Shown: piece after piece, positions 36,121 through 44,308 of the stretch | How positions within the stretch are numbered: the first letter of the stretch is position 1 | Layout: the number at the start of each line of letters is the position of its first letter | From: Salinibacterium hongtaonis | GTDB taxonomy: Bacteria; Actinomycetota; Actinomycetes; Actinomycetales; Microbacteriaceae | NCBI RefSeq assembly: GCF_003065485.1 | Contig: NZ_CP026951.1 | Span: forward strand, 744,001-808,000 | Length of the DNA stretch: 64,000 nt | Direction: 5' to 3' | The notes under the pieces: generated by a model | Seen by the model: only the letters and a program-made list of their open reading frames with translations | Told to the model about the DNA's origin: nothing | Databases searched by the model: none | Translations under genes and position numbers: made by a program

Positions 36121-36594
36121 ATGAACGACGAACGCGAGAATCTGACCTGGCCGGTATTCGGGGAGGCGTCGCGTGAGCTGGCTACCTCGGTGGCCGCAAG
36201 CGGGTTCATGCCCGATGTCGTTGTCGCGATCGCCCGCGGGGGAATGCTCCTCGCCGGCTCGATCGCCTACGCCCTTGGCGCCAAGAGCTGCGGCGCTCTT
36301 AACGTCGAGTTCTACACGGGTGTCGGCACTCGCCTGGCCGAGCCCGTGGTTCTGCCCCCCATGCTCGATCACGCCGCTCTGGCTGGCAAGAAAGTTTTGC
36401 TCGTCGACGACGTCTCCGACTCGGGTCGCACACTTGCCCTTGTGCTCGCGATGCTGCGAGACAACGGAGCGGATGTGCGCTCGGTGTGCCTCTACAGCAA
36501 GCCCGGCACGGTGCAGGAGCCCGATTATGTCTGGAAGACGACCGACCGGTGGATCAACTTTCCCTGGTCGGTTCTTCCTCCCGTCACAGCATGA
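36121..36594 (+). CDS. Phosphoribosyltransferase family protein
   Basis: A 157-residue type I PRTase. The PRPP-binding motif is [17 protein letters not shown] (about residues 92-108) and an N-terminal [13 protein letters not shown] loop supplies the PP-binding residues. Size and motif resemble xanthine/hypoxanthine PRTases in purine salvage, but the base specificity is not clear. ATG 36121 is preferred to GTG 36115. Its stop overlaps the ung start (ATGA), a link between nucleobase salvage and uracil repair by position only. Confidence 0.85.
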   Translation: MNDERENLTWPVFGEASRELATSVAASGFMPDVVVAIARGGMLLAGSIAYALGAKSCGALNVEFYTGVGTRLAEPVVLPPMLDHAALAGKKVLLVDDVSDSGRTLALVLAMLRDNGADVRSVCLYSKPGTVQEPDYVWKTTDRWINFPWSVLPPVTA

Positions 36595-37253
36595 TCGCGT
36601 GGCCGCCTGAGCGGATGGACGCCGGCTGGGCGGCCGCGCTTTCCCCTGTCGCTGAGACGATCACGTCGCTGGGGGAGTTTCTTGCGGGGGAGGAGCAGTA
36701 TATGCCGGCGCAGGCTGACGTGTTTCGCGCGTTCGAGCATCCTTTCGCCGATGTGCGGGTGCTCATCGTGGGCCAAGATCCGTATCCGACGCCGGGGCAT
36801 CCCATCGGGCTGTCGTTTGCCGTCGAGCGCCACGTGCGTCCGCTGCCGAGAAGCCTGAATAACATCTACCGCGAGCTGGCCGACGATGTGGGGGTTACGC
36901 CGCCCGCCCACGGAGACCTCACGAGCTGGAGCAAACAGGGCGTCATGTTGCTCAACAGGGTTCTCACGGTGCGGCCGGGGGAGCCGGGGTCGCACAGGGG
37001 GCGAGGCTGGGAATTGGTCACGGATGCCGCCATCAGCGCGCTTGCAGGTCGCGGGTCACCCCTGGTCGCCATGCTATGGGGTACCCAGGCGCGCTCGCTC
37101 GAGCCGCTTCTCGGGGCGACCCCCATCGTCTCCTCCGCGCATCCGAGCCCGCTTTCTGCGTCGCGGGGCTTCTTCGGCTCTCGCCCCTTTAGCAGGGCGA
37201 ATAAGCTCTTATCGACGCAGGGTGCCGATCCCATCGATTGGGACATCGAATGA
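36591..37253 (+). CDS. ung: Uracil-DNA glycosylase (family 1)
   Basis: A 220-residue DNA repair enzyme that removes uracil. The water-activating motif is [19 protein letters not shown] with the catalytic Asp. The usual His of GQDPYHG is replaced by Pro, as in many actinobacterial Ung proteins. The DNA-intercalation loop is [21 protein letters not shown]. The N-terminus begins [17 protein letters not shown]. The long upstream open frame is a shadow of the PRTase gene. Confidence 0.93.
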   Translation: MIAWPPERMDAGWAAALSPVAETITSLGEFLAGEEQYMPAQADVFRAFEHPFADVRVLIVGQDPYPTPGHPIGLSFAVERHVRPLPRSLNNIYRELADDVGVTPPAHGDLTSWSKQGVMLLNRVLTVRPGEPGSHRGRGWELVTDAAISALAGRGSPLVAMLWGTQARSLEPLLGATPIVSSAHPSPLSASRGFFGSRPFSRANKLLSTQGADPIDWDIE

Positions 37254-37277
37254 CGACGCGGGCGAGGACGTGACGCA

Positions 37278-37856
37278 ATGCTCGAAGAGGAATACCAGGT
37301 GCGGCGCAAGCTGCCAGTTCACTTGAGGCCTAAGGCCCCGGAGCCTGAGCAGTTCGCCTATTCCGTGCGCGCCGCGACCGTAGAAGATCTTCCGTCGATT
37401 CGCGCGATTTATAACCACTACGTCGCCAATTCCACCGTCACGTTCGACGAGAAACCGATGGCGTTGCGCGAACTGAGGTCCAAGTTCGCGCACGTCCAAA
37501 AACTGGGTTTTCCGTTCATTGTTGCCCAAAGCCCCTCCGGCGAGATTCTCGGGTTTGCCTATGTGTATCCCTGGAAGGAGAAGGCCGCCTATCGATTCAC
37601 GGTGGAGAACTCCATCTATCTGGGGCCAGCCGCAACGGGCAAAGGCCTCGGTTACGCGCTCATGGACGAGCTCATCCTTCGCTCCAAGGCGGCCGGAATC
37701 AAAGAGATTGTGGCGGTCATCGCCGATCGCGGTGCCGAGGGCTCAATCAGGCTGCACGAGAAGTTCGGGTTCACCGAAATCGGGCGGATGGGCCGGGTCG
37801 GGTTTAAGTTCGGCCGCTGGCTCGGCACGATTCTCATGCAAAAGTCGCTCAAGTAG
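37278..37856 (+). CDS. GNAT family N-acetyltransferase (phosphinothricin acetyltransferase-like)
   Basis: A 192-residue acetyl-CoA-dependent transferase. After a 35-residue lead it reads VRAATVEDLPSIRAIYNHYVANSTVTFDEKP, the start shared by the PAT/Bar group, and the acetyl-CoA loop is LGPAATGKGLGYALMDEL. The C-terminus VGFKFGRWLGTILMQKSL also matches that group. Acceptors in this group include phosphinothricin, methionine sulfoximine and other amino compounds; the native one is unknown. It follows ung by 24 bp. Confidence 0.88.
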   Translation: MLEEEYQVRRKLPVHLRPKAPEPEQFAYSVRAATVEDLPSIRAIYNHYVANSTVTFDEKPMALRELRSKFAHVQKLGFPFIVAQSPSGEILGFAYVYPWKEKAAYRFTVENSIYLGPAATGKGLGYALMDELILRSKAAGIKEIVAVIADRGAEGSIRLHEKFGFTEIGRMGRVGFKFGRWLGTILMQKSLK

Positions 37857-37858
37857 TC

Positions 37859-38221
37859 GTGGAGGAGGCACCCCGCGCCAGGCCGACTCCCCACAGGGTC
37901 GTCGCGTCGGCCCGAGCTCATATCCTCGCGAAGCCCCGCCCCGTGTTCGAGCTTCTCGACGAGCGGCTCGTCGCTGGTCTCGGTTCTCGCGCTGCCTATT
38001 ACGCGGACTCTCGCGCATGCCTTGTGGTTGTGCAGCGCGGATGGTCTCGGGCCGAATACCGCGTGGTCACCGACGACGCCGGGTCGAATGTGGAGTTCGT
38101 GCTGCTCGATATCTCTCGCAGCCAGCGTGAACGGGGCCGGTTCACGGGTGCCCGCATCATCGAGACGGCCCCGGCGCTTTTTGAGCGGATGCTGCGCGAA
38201 CTGCGCCTGCGCCTGGAGTAG
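37859..38221 (+). CDS. Small uncharacterised protein
   Basis: A 120-residue protein of unknown function, not recognised. A basic N-terminus (about 20 residues) is followed by alternating strands and a helix: HILAKPRPVFELLDERL, then a strand-rich middle (CLVVVQRGWSRAEYRVV) and an amphipathic C-terminal helix ending MLRELRLRLE. GTG 37859 begins two bases after the GNAT stop, suggesting cotranscription. No ribosome binding site precedes it; a GGAGGAGG run lies just inside the gene (37861-37868) without a good downstream start. Confidence 0.6.
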   Translation: MEEAPRARPTPHRVVASARAHILAKPRPVFELLDERLVAGLGSRAAYYADSRACLVVVQRGWSRAEYRVVTDDAGSNVEFVLLDISRSQRERGRFTGARIIETAPALFERMLRELRLRLE

Positions 38222-38291
38222 CCAGCATCACACCACACAAGCGGCCGCGCCGTGGTTCTCACGACGCGACCGCCCTGGTGGGGATCACACG

Positions 38292-39059
38292 CTAGGCCTT
38301 GGGAGTGGCCCTGCGCATCAGGAAGAATCCTGCAACGGCCGCTGCCGCCGTGAGGAGCAGGCTCCACGCTGCTACTCCGAGGGATCCGTTGGTGACGAAC
38401 CACTCACCGACGGCCGGCCAGCTCTGGGTCTGCGTGATCAGCACAATCGCGCCGAGCACGATGAGAGTGAGCACGGCGAAGAACGCGATCATTCCGTTTG
38501 ACTTCCATCGCACGTAGACCGACGCTGTCGCGGCACCGATAAAGAAGAAGAACAAGAAGACGAACAGGTACAACACGAAGCGCGTGCCGATGTCGTCGGC
38601 GCCAAAGTACACGACGTCGAACATGTGGCCGCCAAGGCCCCACCCGTTCGTTGCCCGTTCGATCGTTGCGAGAATCGCCATGATCGCGGCGAAGTAGAAA
38701 CTCAACAGAATGAAGGCGACGGAGCTGCCGAGATAGAAGTCTCGGCGAGTAACGCCGTAGCCGAGGGCGAAGGGAAACGTGAGGTTCACAGCCTGGACTG
38801 CGACCACAAGCATGTAAACGAAGATGAACAGCGACGCCCCGCTGAACTGCATTCCCTCGCTGACATCTGCGGCATCCGATGCTCCGATCGAGGTGAAGAT
38901 GAGCAGCCAGATCACGTAGTTCACCAAGAAGATGAACCCCAGTATCAGCAGGGGGAGCACCATCATGGGGAACGCATTGGTGAAATGAAGCTTGGTGACG
39001 TTGATAATCCTGCGGGCTTCGGCCGAGGCTGATTTCTTGGGTGTGGTCAATGTGCTCAT
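38292..39059 (-). CDS. ABC transporter permease-type membrane protein
   Basis: A 255-residue membrane protein with about six helices, encoded by the last gene of the gntR-ABC operon; ATG 39059 overlaps the ATPase stop. Segments: FPMMVLPLLILGFIFLVNYVIWLL, LFIFVYMLVVAVQAVNL, FPFALGYGVTRRDFYLGSSVAFILLSF and three more. Membrane partners of YtrA-type GntR systems often look like this. The cargo is unknown; related systems respond to cell-wall antibiotics. Confidence 0.8.
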   Translation of the reverse strand: MSTLTTPKKSASAEARRIINVTKLHFTNAFPMMVLPLLILGFIFLVNYVIWLLIFTSIGASDAADVSEGMQFSGASLFIFVYMLVVAVQAVNLTFPFALGYGVTRRDFYLGSSVAFILLSFYFAAIMAILATIERATNGWGLGGHMFDVVYFGADDIGTRFVLYLFVFLFFFFIGAATASVYVRWKSNGMIAFFAVLTLIVLGAIVLITQTQSWPAVGEWFVTNGSLGVAAWSLLLTAAAAVAGFFLMRRATPKA

Positions 39060-39946
39060 GCGCTCTTCTCGAATTCCTGTGTCGAGGTGTTGGTCTTGCG
39101 GATGACGAGCTGTTGCAGCGAGACGGGCGACAGCTCAAGGCCGGAGTCATAGGCGACCTTGCGATCGGCGGAGCTGAGGGGTCCGACCGTGACAGAAGCG
39201 AGCCCGCCCACGCCTTCTCGGTGCAGCACCTCGCGGTCGGCCACGAAGCTGTCAACGCTCGAGCGGGTGCCCACGACGACGGTCGCCGATTCGCGCAGTG
39301 TCTCGGCATCCTGATCCAGCACGATGCGCCCCTGGTCGATCACGATCACGTGCTCGAGCAGGTTGCTCACCTCATCGATCAGATGGGTCGAGAGGATTAC
39401 GGTGCGAGGTCGCTCCGCGTAGTCCTCAAGGAGGCGGTCGTAGAAGATCTGCCGGGCTACCGCGTCGAGCCCGAGGTAAGGCTCGTCGAAGAAGGTGAGC
39501 GGTGCGCGGGAGGCTAGGCCCACGATTACGCCGACGGCCGAGAGCTGGCCGCGTGAGAGCTTCTTGATGCGTCGTTTGACGGGGACTCTGAAGTCGTCGA
39601 CGAGTTGCTCTGCATAGTCGGCATCCCAGTTCTCAAAGAACCACGGCGCGCTCCGCAACACATGCTTCACGAGAAAGTCGTCGGGGTACTTCTGGCTCTC
39701 TTTGATGAAGCAGACGTGCTGAAGCACGCTGGCATTCTCTACGGGGGTCGCGCCGAAGACTCTGATGTCGCCGTTGGTAGCGAAGTCCTGCCCCGTGAGC
39801 AGGTTCATGAGGGTCGTCTTGCCAGCGCCATTACGACCGAGCAGGCCGTAGATGCGGTTCTCTTCGACGGTAAAGCTCACGTCGTCGACGGCGCGAACGT
39901 TGCCGAACTGTTTCGTGAGGTGGCGCACGTCGATGACGTTATTCAT
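39056..39946 (-). CDS. ABC transporter ATP-binding protein (YtrB/BcrA-like)
   Basis: A 296-residue ATPase. Walker A: LLGRNGAGKTTLMNLL; signature motif LSRGQLSAVGV; Walker B: LTFFDEPYLGLDA; H-loop in VILSTHLIDEV. After residue 215 an extra 80-residue domain follows, common in bacitracin-type exporters. It lies between the GntR regulator and the permease with four-base overlaps on both sides, so the three are translated together. Confidence 0.93.
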   Translation of the reverse strand: MNNVIDVRHLTKQFGNVRAVDDVSFTVEENRIYGLLGRNGAGKTTLMNLLTGQDFATNGDIRVFGATPVENASVLQHVCFIKESQKYPDDFLVKHVLRSAPWFFENWDADYAEQLVDDFRVPVKRRIKKLSRGQLSAVGVIVGLASRAPLTFFDEPYLGLDAVARQIFYDRLLEDYAERPRTVILSTHLIDEVSNLLEHVIVIDQGRIVLDQDAETLRESATVVVGTRSSVDSFVADREVLHREGVGGLASVTVGPLSSADRKVAYDSGLELSPVSLQQLVIRKTNTSTQEFEKSA

Positions 39947-40329
39947 GCCGTTTCTCCTTGGGCTGCGGTGGCGGATGCTGGTGATGCGGTGCGGATCATT
40001 TCCGCGAGCTGCTCGCGAGGAATGTCGAGCTTGGCCGCTTCTGCGATGAGTGGGCGCACATACTGCGACTCAAACTGGTCGCGGCGCTGGGCGACGATGC
40101 GCCCGCGGGAGCCTTCTGCGACGAACATTCCAATGCCTCTCTTTTTGTAGAGGATTCCGGTGTCAACGAGGAGGTTGACGCCTTTTCCTGCAGTTGCGGG
40201 GTTGATGCGGTAGAAGCTCGCGAATTCATTGGTCGACGGCACTTGGCTCTCTTCGGGCAGCGCGCCGCTGAGAATGTCGTTCTCGATCTGTTCGGCGAGC
40301 TGCACGAAGATCGGGCGTCCCTCGTCCAT
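39943..40329 (-). CDS. GntR family transcriptional regulator, YtrA subfamily
   Basis: A 128-residue regulator with a GntR winged helix (PIFVQLAEQIENDILSGALPEESQVPSTNEFASFYRINPATAGKGVNLLVDTGILYKKRGIGMFV) and a short helical C-terminal dimerisation part, the layout of the YtrA group. These repress their own operon and are released during cell-envelope antibiotic stress in studied cases. A fitting palindrome is at 40352-40367. AAGGAA precedes ATG 40329. Confidence 0.93.
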   Translation of the reverse strand: MDEGRPIFVQLAEQIENDILSGALPEESQVPSTNEFASFYRINPATAGKGVNLLVDTGILYKKRGIGMFVAEGSRGRIVAQRRDQFESQYVRPLIAEAAKLDIPREQLAEMIRTASPASATAAQGETA

Positions 40330-40351
40330 GGAGTTCCTTCGTGTTGGTCGG

Positions 40352-40394
40352 TTAGTTACTCAACTAATGAACCACATAACGTGATCCTCGTCAA
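40352..40394 (-). promoter_or_regulatory. Promoter and operator of the gntR-ABC operon
   Basis: TTAGTT-ACTC-AACTAA (40352-40367) is a perfect inverted repeat of the form expected for YtrA-type regulators. On the minus strand TTGACG (40394-40389) and TTCATT (40371-40366) are 17 bases apart, so the operator begins at the -10 box and covers the start point. Autorepression by the encoded GntR protein is inferred. Confidence 0.65.
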
Positions 40395-40410
40395 CCCTTA
40401 GGCTTGGTGT

Positions 40411-41826
40411 GTGTTTGAACTTCATCACCTCACCGCGCAGGAGCAATGGGCGTGGCTGCAGAGGGGGGACATCACCCCAACGGAGCTGGCCACTCACTAC
40501 CTCGACCGCATCGACAGGCTCGACTCCGAGCTCGGTGCGTTTGTCACCGTCACCCCCGAGCGTGCGCTGGAGCGCGCCGCGGAGGTTGAACAGAGGGTGC
40601 CTCGCAGCGCCGCGCTCTGGGGGCTGCCCTTTGGCGACAAGGACCTCACGATGCGGGCCGGTGTTCGCACGACCTATGGCTCGCGTCTCATGGCCGACTT
40701 CGTGCCGGAGACAAGCGATGAGCTGCCCGAGACACTCGATGCCGCGGGGGCCATAAGCCTGGGAAAGACCAACACGCCCGAGTTTGGGCTGCCGGCATAC
40801 ACAGAATCACGGGTGGCGCCTCCCGCCCGCACCCCCTGGGATACCACGCTCGGTGCTGGCGGTTCGAGCGGCGGTGCCGCAGTAGCTGTCGCCGCCGGCC
40901 TGCTTCCGTTCGCGCCGGGGTCGGACGGCGGGGGTTCGATTCGCATCCCCGCAGCGGCAACCGGTCTTGTCGGGCTCAAGCCCACTAGGGGTCTTGTGCC
41001 AGCGGGATCAGGAATTGGCTCACTCGGCGGGCTGGCCGTCTCGGGGCCGCTGGCTCGCACTGTGTCGGATGCCGCGATGCTCCTCGACGCCATGATCGGC
41101 ACGACGGACTTTCCCTACACTCTTCGTGCGCCGAGGTGGAACGAAGGTCCGCTCCTCGGGGCGGCAATGCGCGGGGAGGGGCGCTTTAGCCTCGCGGTCA
41201 TGACGACCTCGCCCTGGGACAACGCCTACGACATAACGATTGCTCCCGAGGCCATGGCGGCGCTCAACCATGGTGTCGCCGAGCTTGCGGCGCTCGGACA
41301 CGGCATCGAGGAGCTATCGCTCGAGCCCTCACCCGATTACGCGCGCGACTTTCGCACGATCTGGCAGGCGGGAGCATCCGGAATCCCAGCGGAGGGCGAC
41401 GCGCTGTCTCTGCTCGAACCGCTCACCCAGTGGCTAGTGGCTCGGGGCCGCGAGCTCAGCGCACGACGCCTCGCCGAAGCTCTCTCGGGGCTGACCGCGT
41501 TCGAGCGCTCCGTCATCCGCCAGTTCGCCCATGTGGATGCTGTGGTCACCCCGTCGCTGGCGCTGACCCCGCGGCCCGTCGGCTGGTACGACGCGGAGGA
41601 TGGGGAGCGAAACTTTGAGCAGCAGGTGCAGTACACCCCGTTCACGTCGTTCGTGAATGTGAGCGGGCTGCCCGCGATCACCCTCCCTGTGCACCAGACC
41701 GATGATGGTCTGCCCATGGGAATTCAACTGATCGGGCGGCCGGGCGGTGAGGCCACGCTGCTAGCCATCGGCGCTCAGCTTGAGCGCAAGCTGCAATGGC
41801 ACCGCCGGCACCCGTCCGTCTGGTGA
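40411..41826 (+). CDS. Amidase (amidase signature family)
   Basis: A 471-residue hydrolase with the Ser-cisSer-Lys triad: Lys in LPFGDKDLTMRAG, the Gly/Ser-rich AGGSSGGAAVAVAAGL, and GSDGGGSIRIPAAATGLVGLKPTRG with the nucleophilic Ser. It is not GatA: no gatB or gatC is near. Acts on a carboxamide of unknown identity. GTG 40411 is 81 bp from the divergent gntR start. It ends four bases before the convergent lipoprotein gene. Confidence 0.9.
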   Translation: MFELHHLTAQEQWAWLQRGDITPTELATHYLDRIDRLDSELGAFVTVTPERALERAAEVEQRVPRSAALWGLPFGDKDLTMRAGVRTTYGSRLMADFVPETSDELPETLDAAGAISLGKTNTPEFGLPAYTESRVAPPARTPWDTTLGAGGSSGGAAVAVAAGLLPFAPGSDGGGSIRIPAAATGLVGLKPTRGLVPAGSGIGSLGGLAVSGPLARTVSDAAMLLDAMIGTTDFPYTLRAPRWNEGPLLGAAMRGEGRFSLAVMTTSPWDNAYDITIAPEAMAALNHGVAELAALGHGIEELSLEPSPDYARDFRTIWQAGASGIPAEGDALSLLEPLTQWLVARGRELSARRLAEALSGLTAFERSVIRQFAHVDAVVTPSLALTPRPVGWYDAEDGERNFEQQVQYTPFTSFVNVSGLPAITLPVHQTDDGLPMGIQLIGRPGGEATLLAIGAQLERKLQWHRRHPSVW

Positions 41827-41830
41827 GGTG

Positions 41831-42400
41831 CTAGCGACGCTTGGCGATGACGCTGCGGATCTCGTCGATTCCGGCGAGCTCCTGCGAGTGGAACCAGGCG
41901 CCGTCCTCGAAGAGGTAGGTCTCGTTGTGGGTGCGGGTCTCGTCGGGGGCGCCGAGGCTGAACACCAGGTCGGTGCCAGCGGGCGAACTCACGAATCCAG
42001 CTGCCTGCAACTCGGCCTGCACGAGTGCTGCCTGCTCGGCGTTGATGGGGGAGTAGCCGAAGGTGACCCACCAGTCACTGTTGGGAAGAAACCAGCGGCA
42101 GGAGAGGCCGCCGTAGTCGAAGAACTTGGCCTCCACGCTCGCTTCTGACCGCAGATCGGACTCGTAGTCCTCGGCGGGGATGAGCCCGACGCTATCGAAT
42201 TCATCGAGCGTCGACTGGGTCACAAGAGTGTCGCAGGTGAGCGGCGCTGGCTCCTCGGGAGTCTGCGAAGGCTCGACCGTTGTGGTCGGGGTCGACGGCG
42301 GCGGAGTCGAGGGCTGAGAGGCATTCGACTCGGGGCTCGAGCAGCCAGAAACAGCAAACGCAACCAGGGCAGCTGCTGCTACGACGATGCGAATCTTCAT
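41831..42400 (-). CDS. Putative lipoprotein of unknown function (paralog of 57652-58242)
   Basis: A 189-residue exported protein. The signal peptide (KIRIVVAAAALVAFAVSGC) ends in the lipobox VSGC, so Cys19 would be lipidated. A Ser/Pro/Thr-rich spacer follows (about residues 20-52), then a compact domain starting LTCDTLVTQSTLDEF with two further Cys (TCDTL, SCRWF) that could form a disulfide. The same layout, C-D-x2-x-T/Q-x-L-x-x-F and a later Cys before aromatic residues, recurs in the lipoprotein at 57652-58242. No function is known. An 11-bp inverted repeat lies upstream (42465-42491). Confidence 0.75.
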   Translation of the reverse strand: MKIRIVVAAAALVAFAVSGCSSPESNASQPSTPPPSTPTTTVEPSQTPEEPAPLTCDTLVTQSTLDEFDSVGLIPAEDYESDLRSEASVEAKFFDYGGLSCRWFLPNSDWWVTFGYSPINAEQAALVQAELQAAGFVSSPAGTDLVFSLGAPDETRTHNETYLFEDGAWFHSQELAGIDEIRSVIAKRR

Positions 42401-42464
42401 GATCCTCCAGAGTGGAGCCCCCGACGGCGCTCAGGAGGCGGGGAACACAAAGACCCCGAGACGA

Positions 42465-42491
42465 GAATAGTGCAGACCCGCTGCACTATTC
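42465..42491. repeat. Perfect 11-bp inverted repeat upstream of the lipoprotein gene
   Basis: GAATAGTGCAG (42465-42475) is mirrored by CTGCACTATTC (42481-42491) around ACCCG. It lies between two minus-strand genes, so it could terminate the upstream one or be an operator for the lipoprotein. No T-tract follows on the minus strand. The rest of the 146-bp spacer shows nothing. Confidence 0.5.
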
Positions 42492-42546
42492 AGTGGCCGT
42501 GTGCTCTGTTATCAAGGCGTGATGCGTCGGCCGCTGGCGGGAGCCC

Positions 42547-42975
42547 TCACCGATAGCCACCGCGCTCGAGACCGGCCTCGATCTCGAACCGATTGGAGTG
42601 GGCATCCAGACCTGCGGCGAAATAGAGGGGGATGAAGGCGAGGCCGTACGTGCGCCACTGGCGGCGATGTACCGCCTCGTGATCGAGCACCCCGTCGGAG
42701 GTGGCATCCCGCGTGAGATAAACGGCACCGATCGTTGTGCCGCCACGGCCGAACGACCAGCGGGGACAACCCGTTGCTACGAGCACGCCGCGCCGCCGAT
42801 GGATTCGGCCCCTGCTCATCGCTGCAGCCCACACGAATCCGACGACGCTGGCGAGCCAGTAGCCCGGCCGTGCAACAAATGGGCTAATCGCGAACCGCCT
42901 CGCTGCCGGATGCCGTCGGCCATAGTCAACGAGGCGAACGCACGCGGTCTGCCATGCGCCCTGCTGTGCCGTCAT
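42547..42975 (-). CDS. Small protein with HEXXH motif, possible zincin-like
   Basis: A 142-residue protein, not firmly recognised. It has one hydrophobic segment (YWLASVVGFVWAAAM, about residues 39-53) and a C-terminal part with DHEAVHRRQWRTYGL, which contains the zinc-protease pattern H-E-x-x-H. A Glu-rich NRFEIEAGLERGGY follows and could supply a third ligand. Similar actinobacterial proteins are annotated as hypothetical or, without good reason, Fe-S oxidoreductases. Peptidase activity is unproven. The N-terminal half is basic. Confidence 0.55.
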   Translation of the reverse strand: MTAQQGAWQTACVRLVDYGRRHPAARRFAISPFVARPGYWLASVVGFVWAAAMSRGRIHRRRGVLVATGCPRWSFGRGGTTIGAVYLTRDATSDGVLDHEAVHRRQWRTYGLAFIPLYFAAGLDAHSNRFEIEAGLERGGYR

Positions 42976-43055
42976 GAGCCATTAATACCAGGCGGCCTCG
43001 GTAACGGACCTTCCGCTCCCGGCGCTACGACAGCCAGAGCGAATACCATGACAGC

Positions 43056-44285
43056 ATGACGAGCAAGATCACGCGGGTCGCGCTCGTGTCAATGCACACC
43101 CCACCGGCCCAGCAGCCCGGCACCGGGGATTCTGGCGGCCTCAACGTTTCTCTCATGGGCACCGCCCATGAGCTTGCGGCGCGAGGCATCGAAGTCGAGC
43201 TGCTGACTCGGGCTGAGGGGCCGCCCTCTGTCACCCTGATCGAACCGGGGGTGAGCATGCACGCCATCCCCGCCGGCCCGCCGCGCACGGTGGCAAAAGG
43301 CGAGCTGCGCCTGCTCGCCGACGAGTTCGGGGAGGCCGTTGCCCGACTGGCGGGGCGGGATTCGCCGCGCTATGACATCATCCATTCCCACTATTGGCTG
43401 AGCGGGGTCGCGACTCTGCCGGTAGCCCTCGAGTTGCGGGTGCCGTTCGTGCAGTCGTTTCACACCCTGGCCGCGCTAAAGAACCGGCACGCAGGGCCGG
43501 GCCAAGCACTCGAGCCGCGCGCGCGGCTCGGTGCTGAGGCCTATCTTGCGGGGCAGGCGGGGGCCGTTGTGGCAGGGTCATCCGCCGAGGTGTCGAGCCT
43601 GATCGACGATCTACGGACGCCGGCGGAGCGAGTCTGGGTGATCCCGCCGGGAGTCGACACAGAGCATTTCTCCCCGACGAGGGCCGGGGCGGTTGACCGC
43701 GCCCGGGCGCGGCACGACCTCGCGGAGGGGCGGCCCGTCCTCGCGGTCGTCGGAAGAGTGCAGCCGCTCAAAGACCAGGAGCTCGCCATTAGGGCGCTCG
43801 CGGCGGCAGGCGAACTACGCGAACGGGTTCCCCTTCTCGTAATCGCGGGCGATGCAACCCCCGGCGAGGCCGATTACCTCGCGTCATTGCGCTCGCTGGC
43901 TGACGAACTCGGCGTTGCCGAGCACATCCGCTTTGCTGGCTCGCTAGATCGGGATGCTGTGGCAGATTTGCTGACGACGGCCACGGCAACGCTGATCCCT
44001 TCGCACTCCGAAACCTTTGGCATCGTTGCCCTCGAATCGGCCGCGAGCGGAACCCCGGTGATCGGATATCGCAGTACGGGTCTGACTGATTCAGTGGCAG
44101 AAGGGCGCTCCGGGATTCTGCTCGACAGCCGCAGCCCAGCGGTCTGGGCGCAGGCCATCGTGCGCCTGCTTGAGAATGCCGAACTTCGTGCCACTCTGAG
44201 CGACGGCGCGCGCGACCACGCTCTTGGCCACACCTGGGCAGCAACGGCAACAGCCCTGTTGGGGGTCTACGCGAGCCTCAGCTGA
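43056..44285 (+). CDS. Glycosyltransferase family 4, MshA-like
   Basis: A 409-residue GT-B fold enzyme. The start RVALVSMHTPPAQQPGTGDSGGLNVSLMGTAHELAARG closely follows the MshA/sucrose-synthase pattern, where the GTGD-GG loop contacts UDP-sugar. The C-terminal donor site is HSETFGIVALESAASGTPVIGYRSTG with the E-x7-E motif. MshA joins UDP-GlcNAc to inositol phosphate in mycothiol synthesis, which would fit the RsrA system of this organism, but a paralog with another acceptor is possible because GGLN replaces GGMN. Confidence 0.78.
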   Translation: MTSKITRVALVSMHTPPAQQPGTGDSGGLNVSLMGTAHELAARGIEVELLTRAEGPPSVTLIEPGVSMHAIPAGPPRTVAKGELRLLADEFGEAVARLAGRDSPRYDIIHSHYWLSGVATLPVALELRVPFVQSFHTLAALKNRHAGPGQALEPRARLGAEAYLAGQAGAVVAGSSAEVSSLIDDLRTPAERVWVIPPGVDTEHFSPTRAGAVDRARARHDLAEGRPVLAVVGRVQPLKDQELAIRALAAAGELRERVPLLVIAGDATPGEADYLASLRSLADELGVAEHIRFAGSLDRDAVADLLTTATATLIPSHSETFGIVALESAASGTPVIGYRSTGLTDSVAEGRSGILLDSRSPAVWAQAIVRLLENAELRATLSDGARDHALGHTWAATATALLGVYASLS

Positions 44286-44308
44286 CCGCGCGCCAGGCAT
44301 CCCGGCCG

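Noticed and set aside
38243-38275. Terminator between the small unknown gene and the convergent ABC permease
   Set aside because: The possible GCGGCCGCG stem has a mismatch and no T-run, so it was not listed.
40411-41826. GatA subunit of the amidotransferase
   Set aside because: No GatB or GatC gene is adjacent and the sequence lacks GatA-specific stretches; kept as a general amidase.
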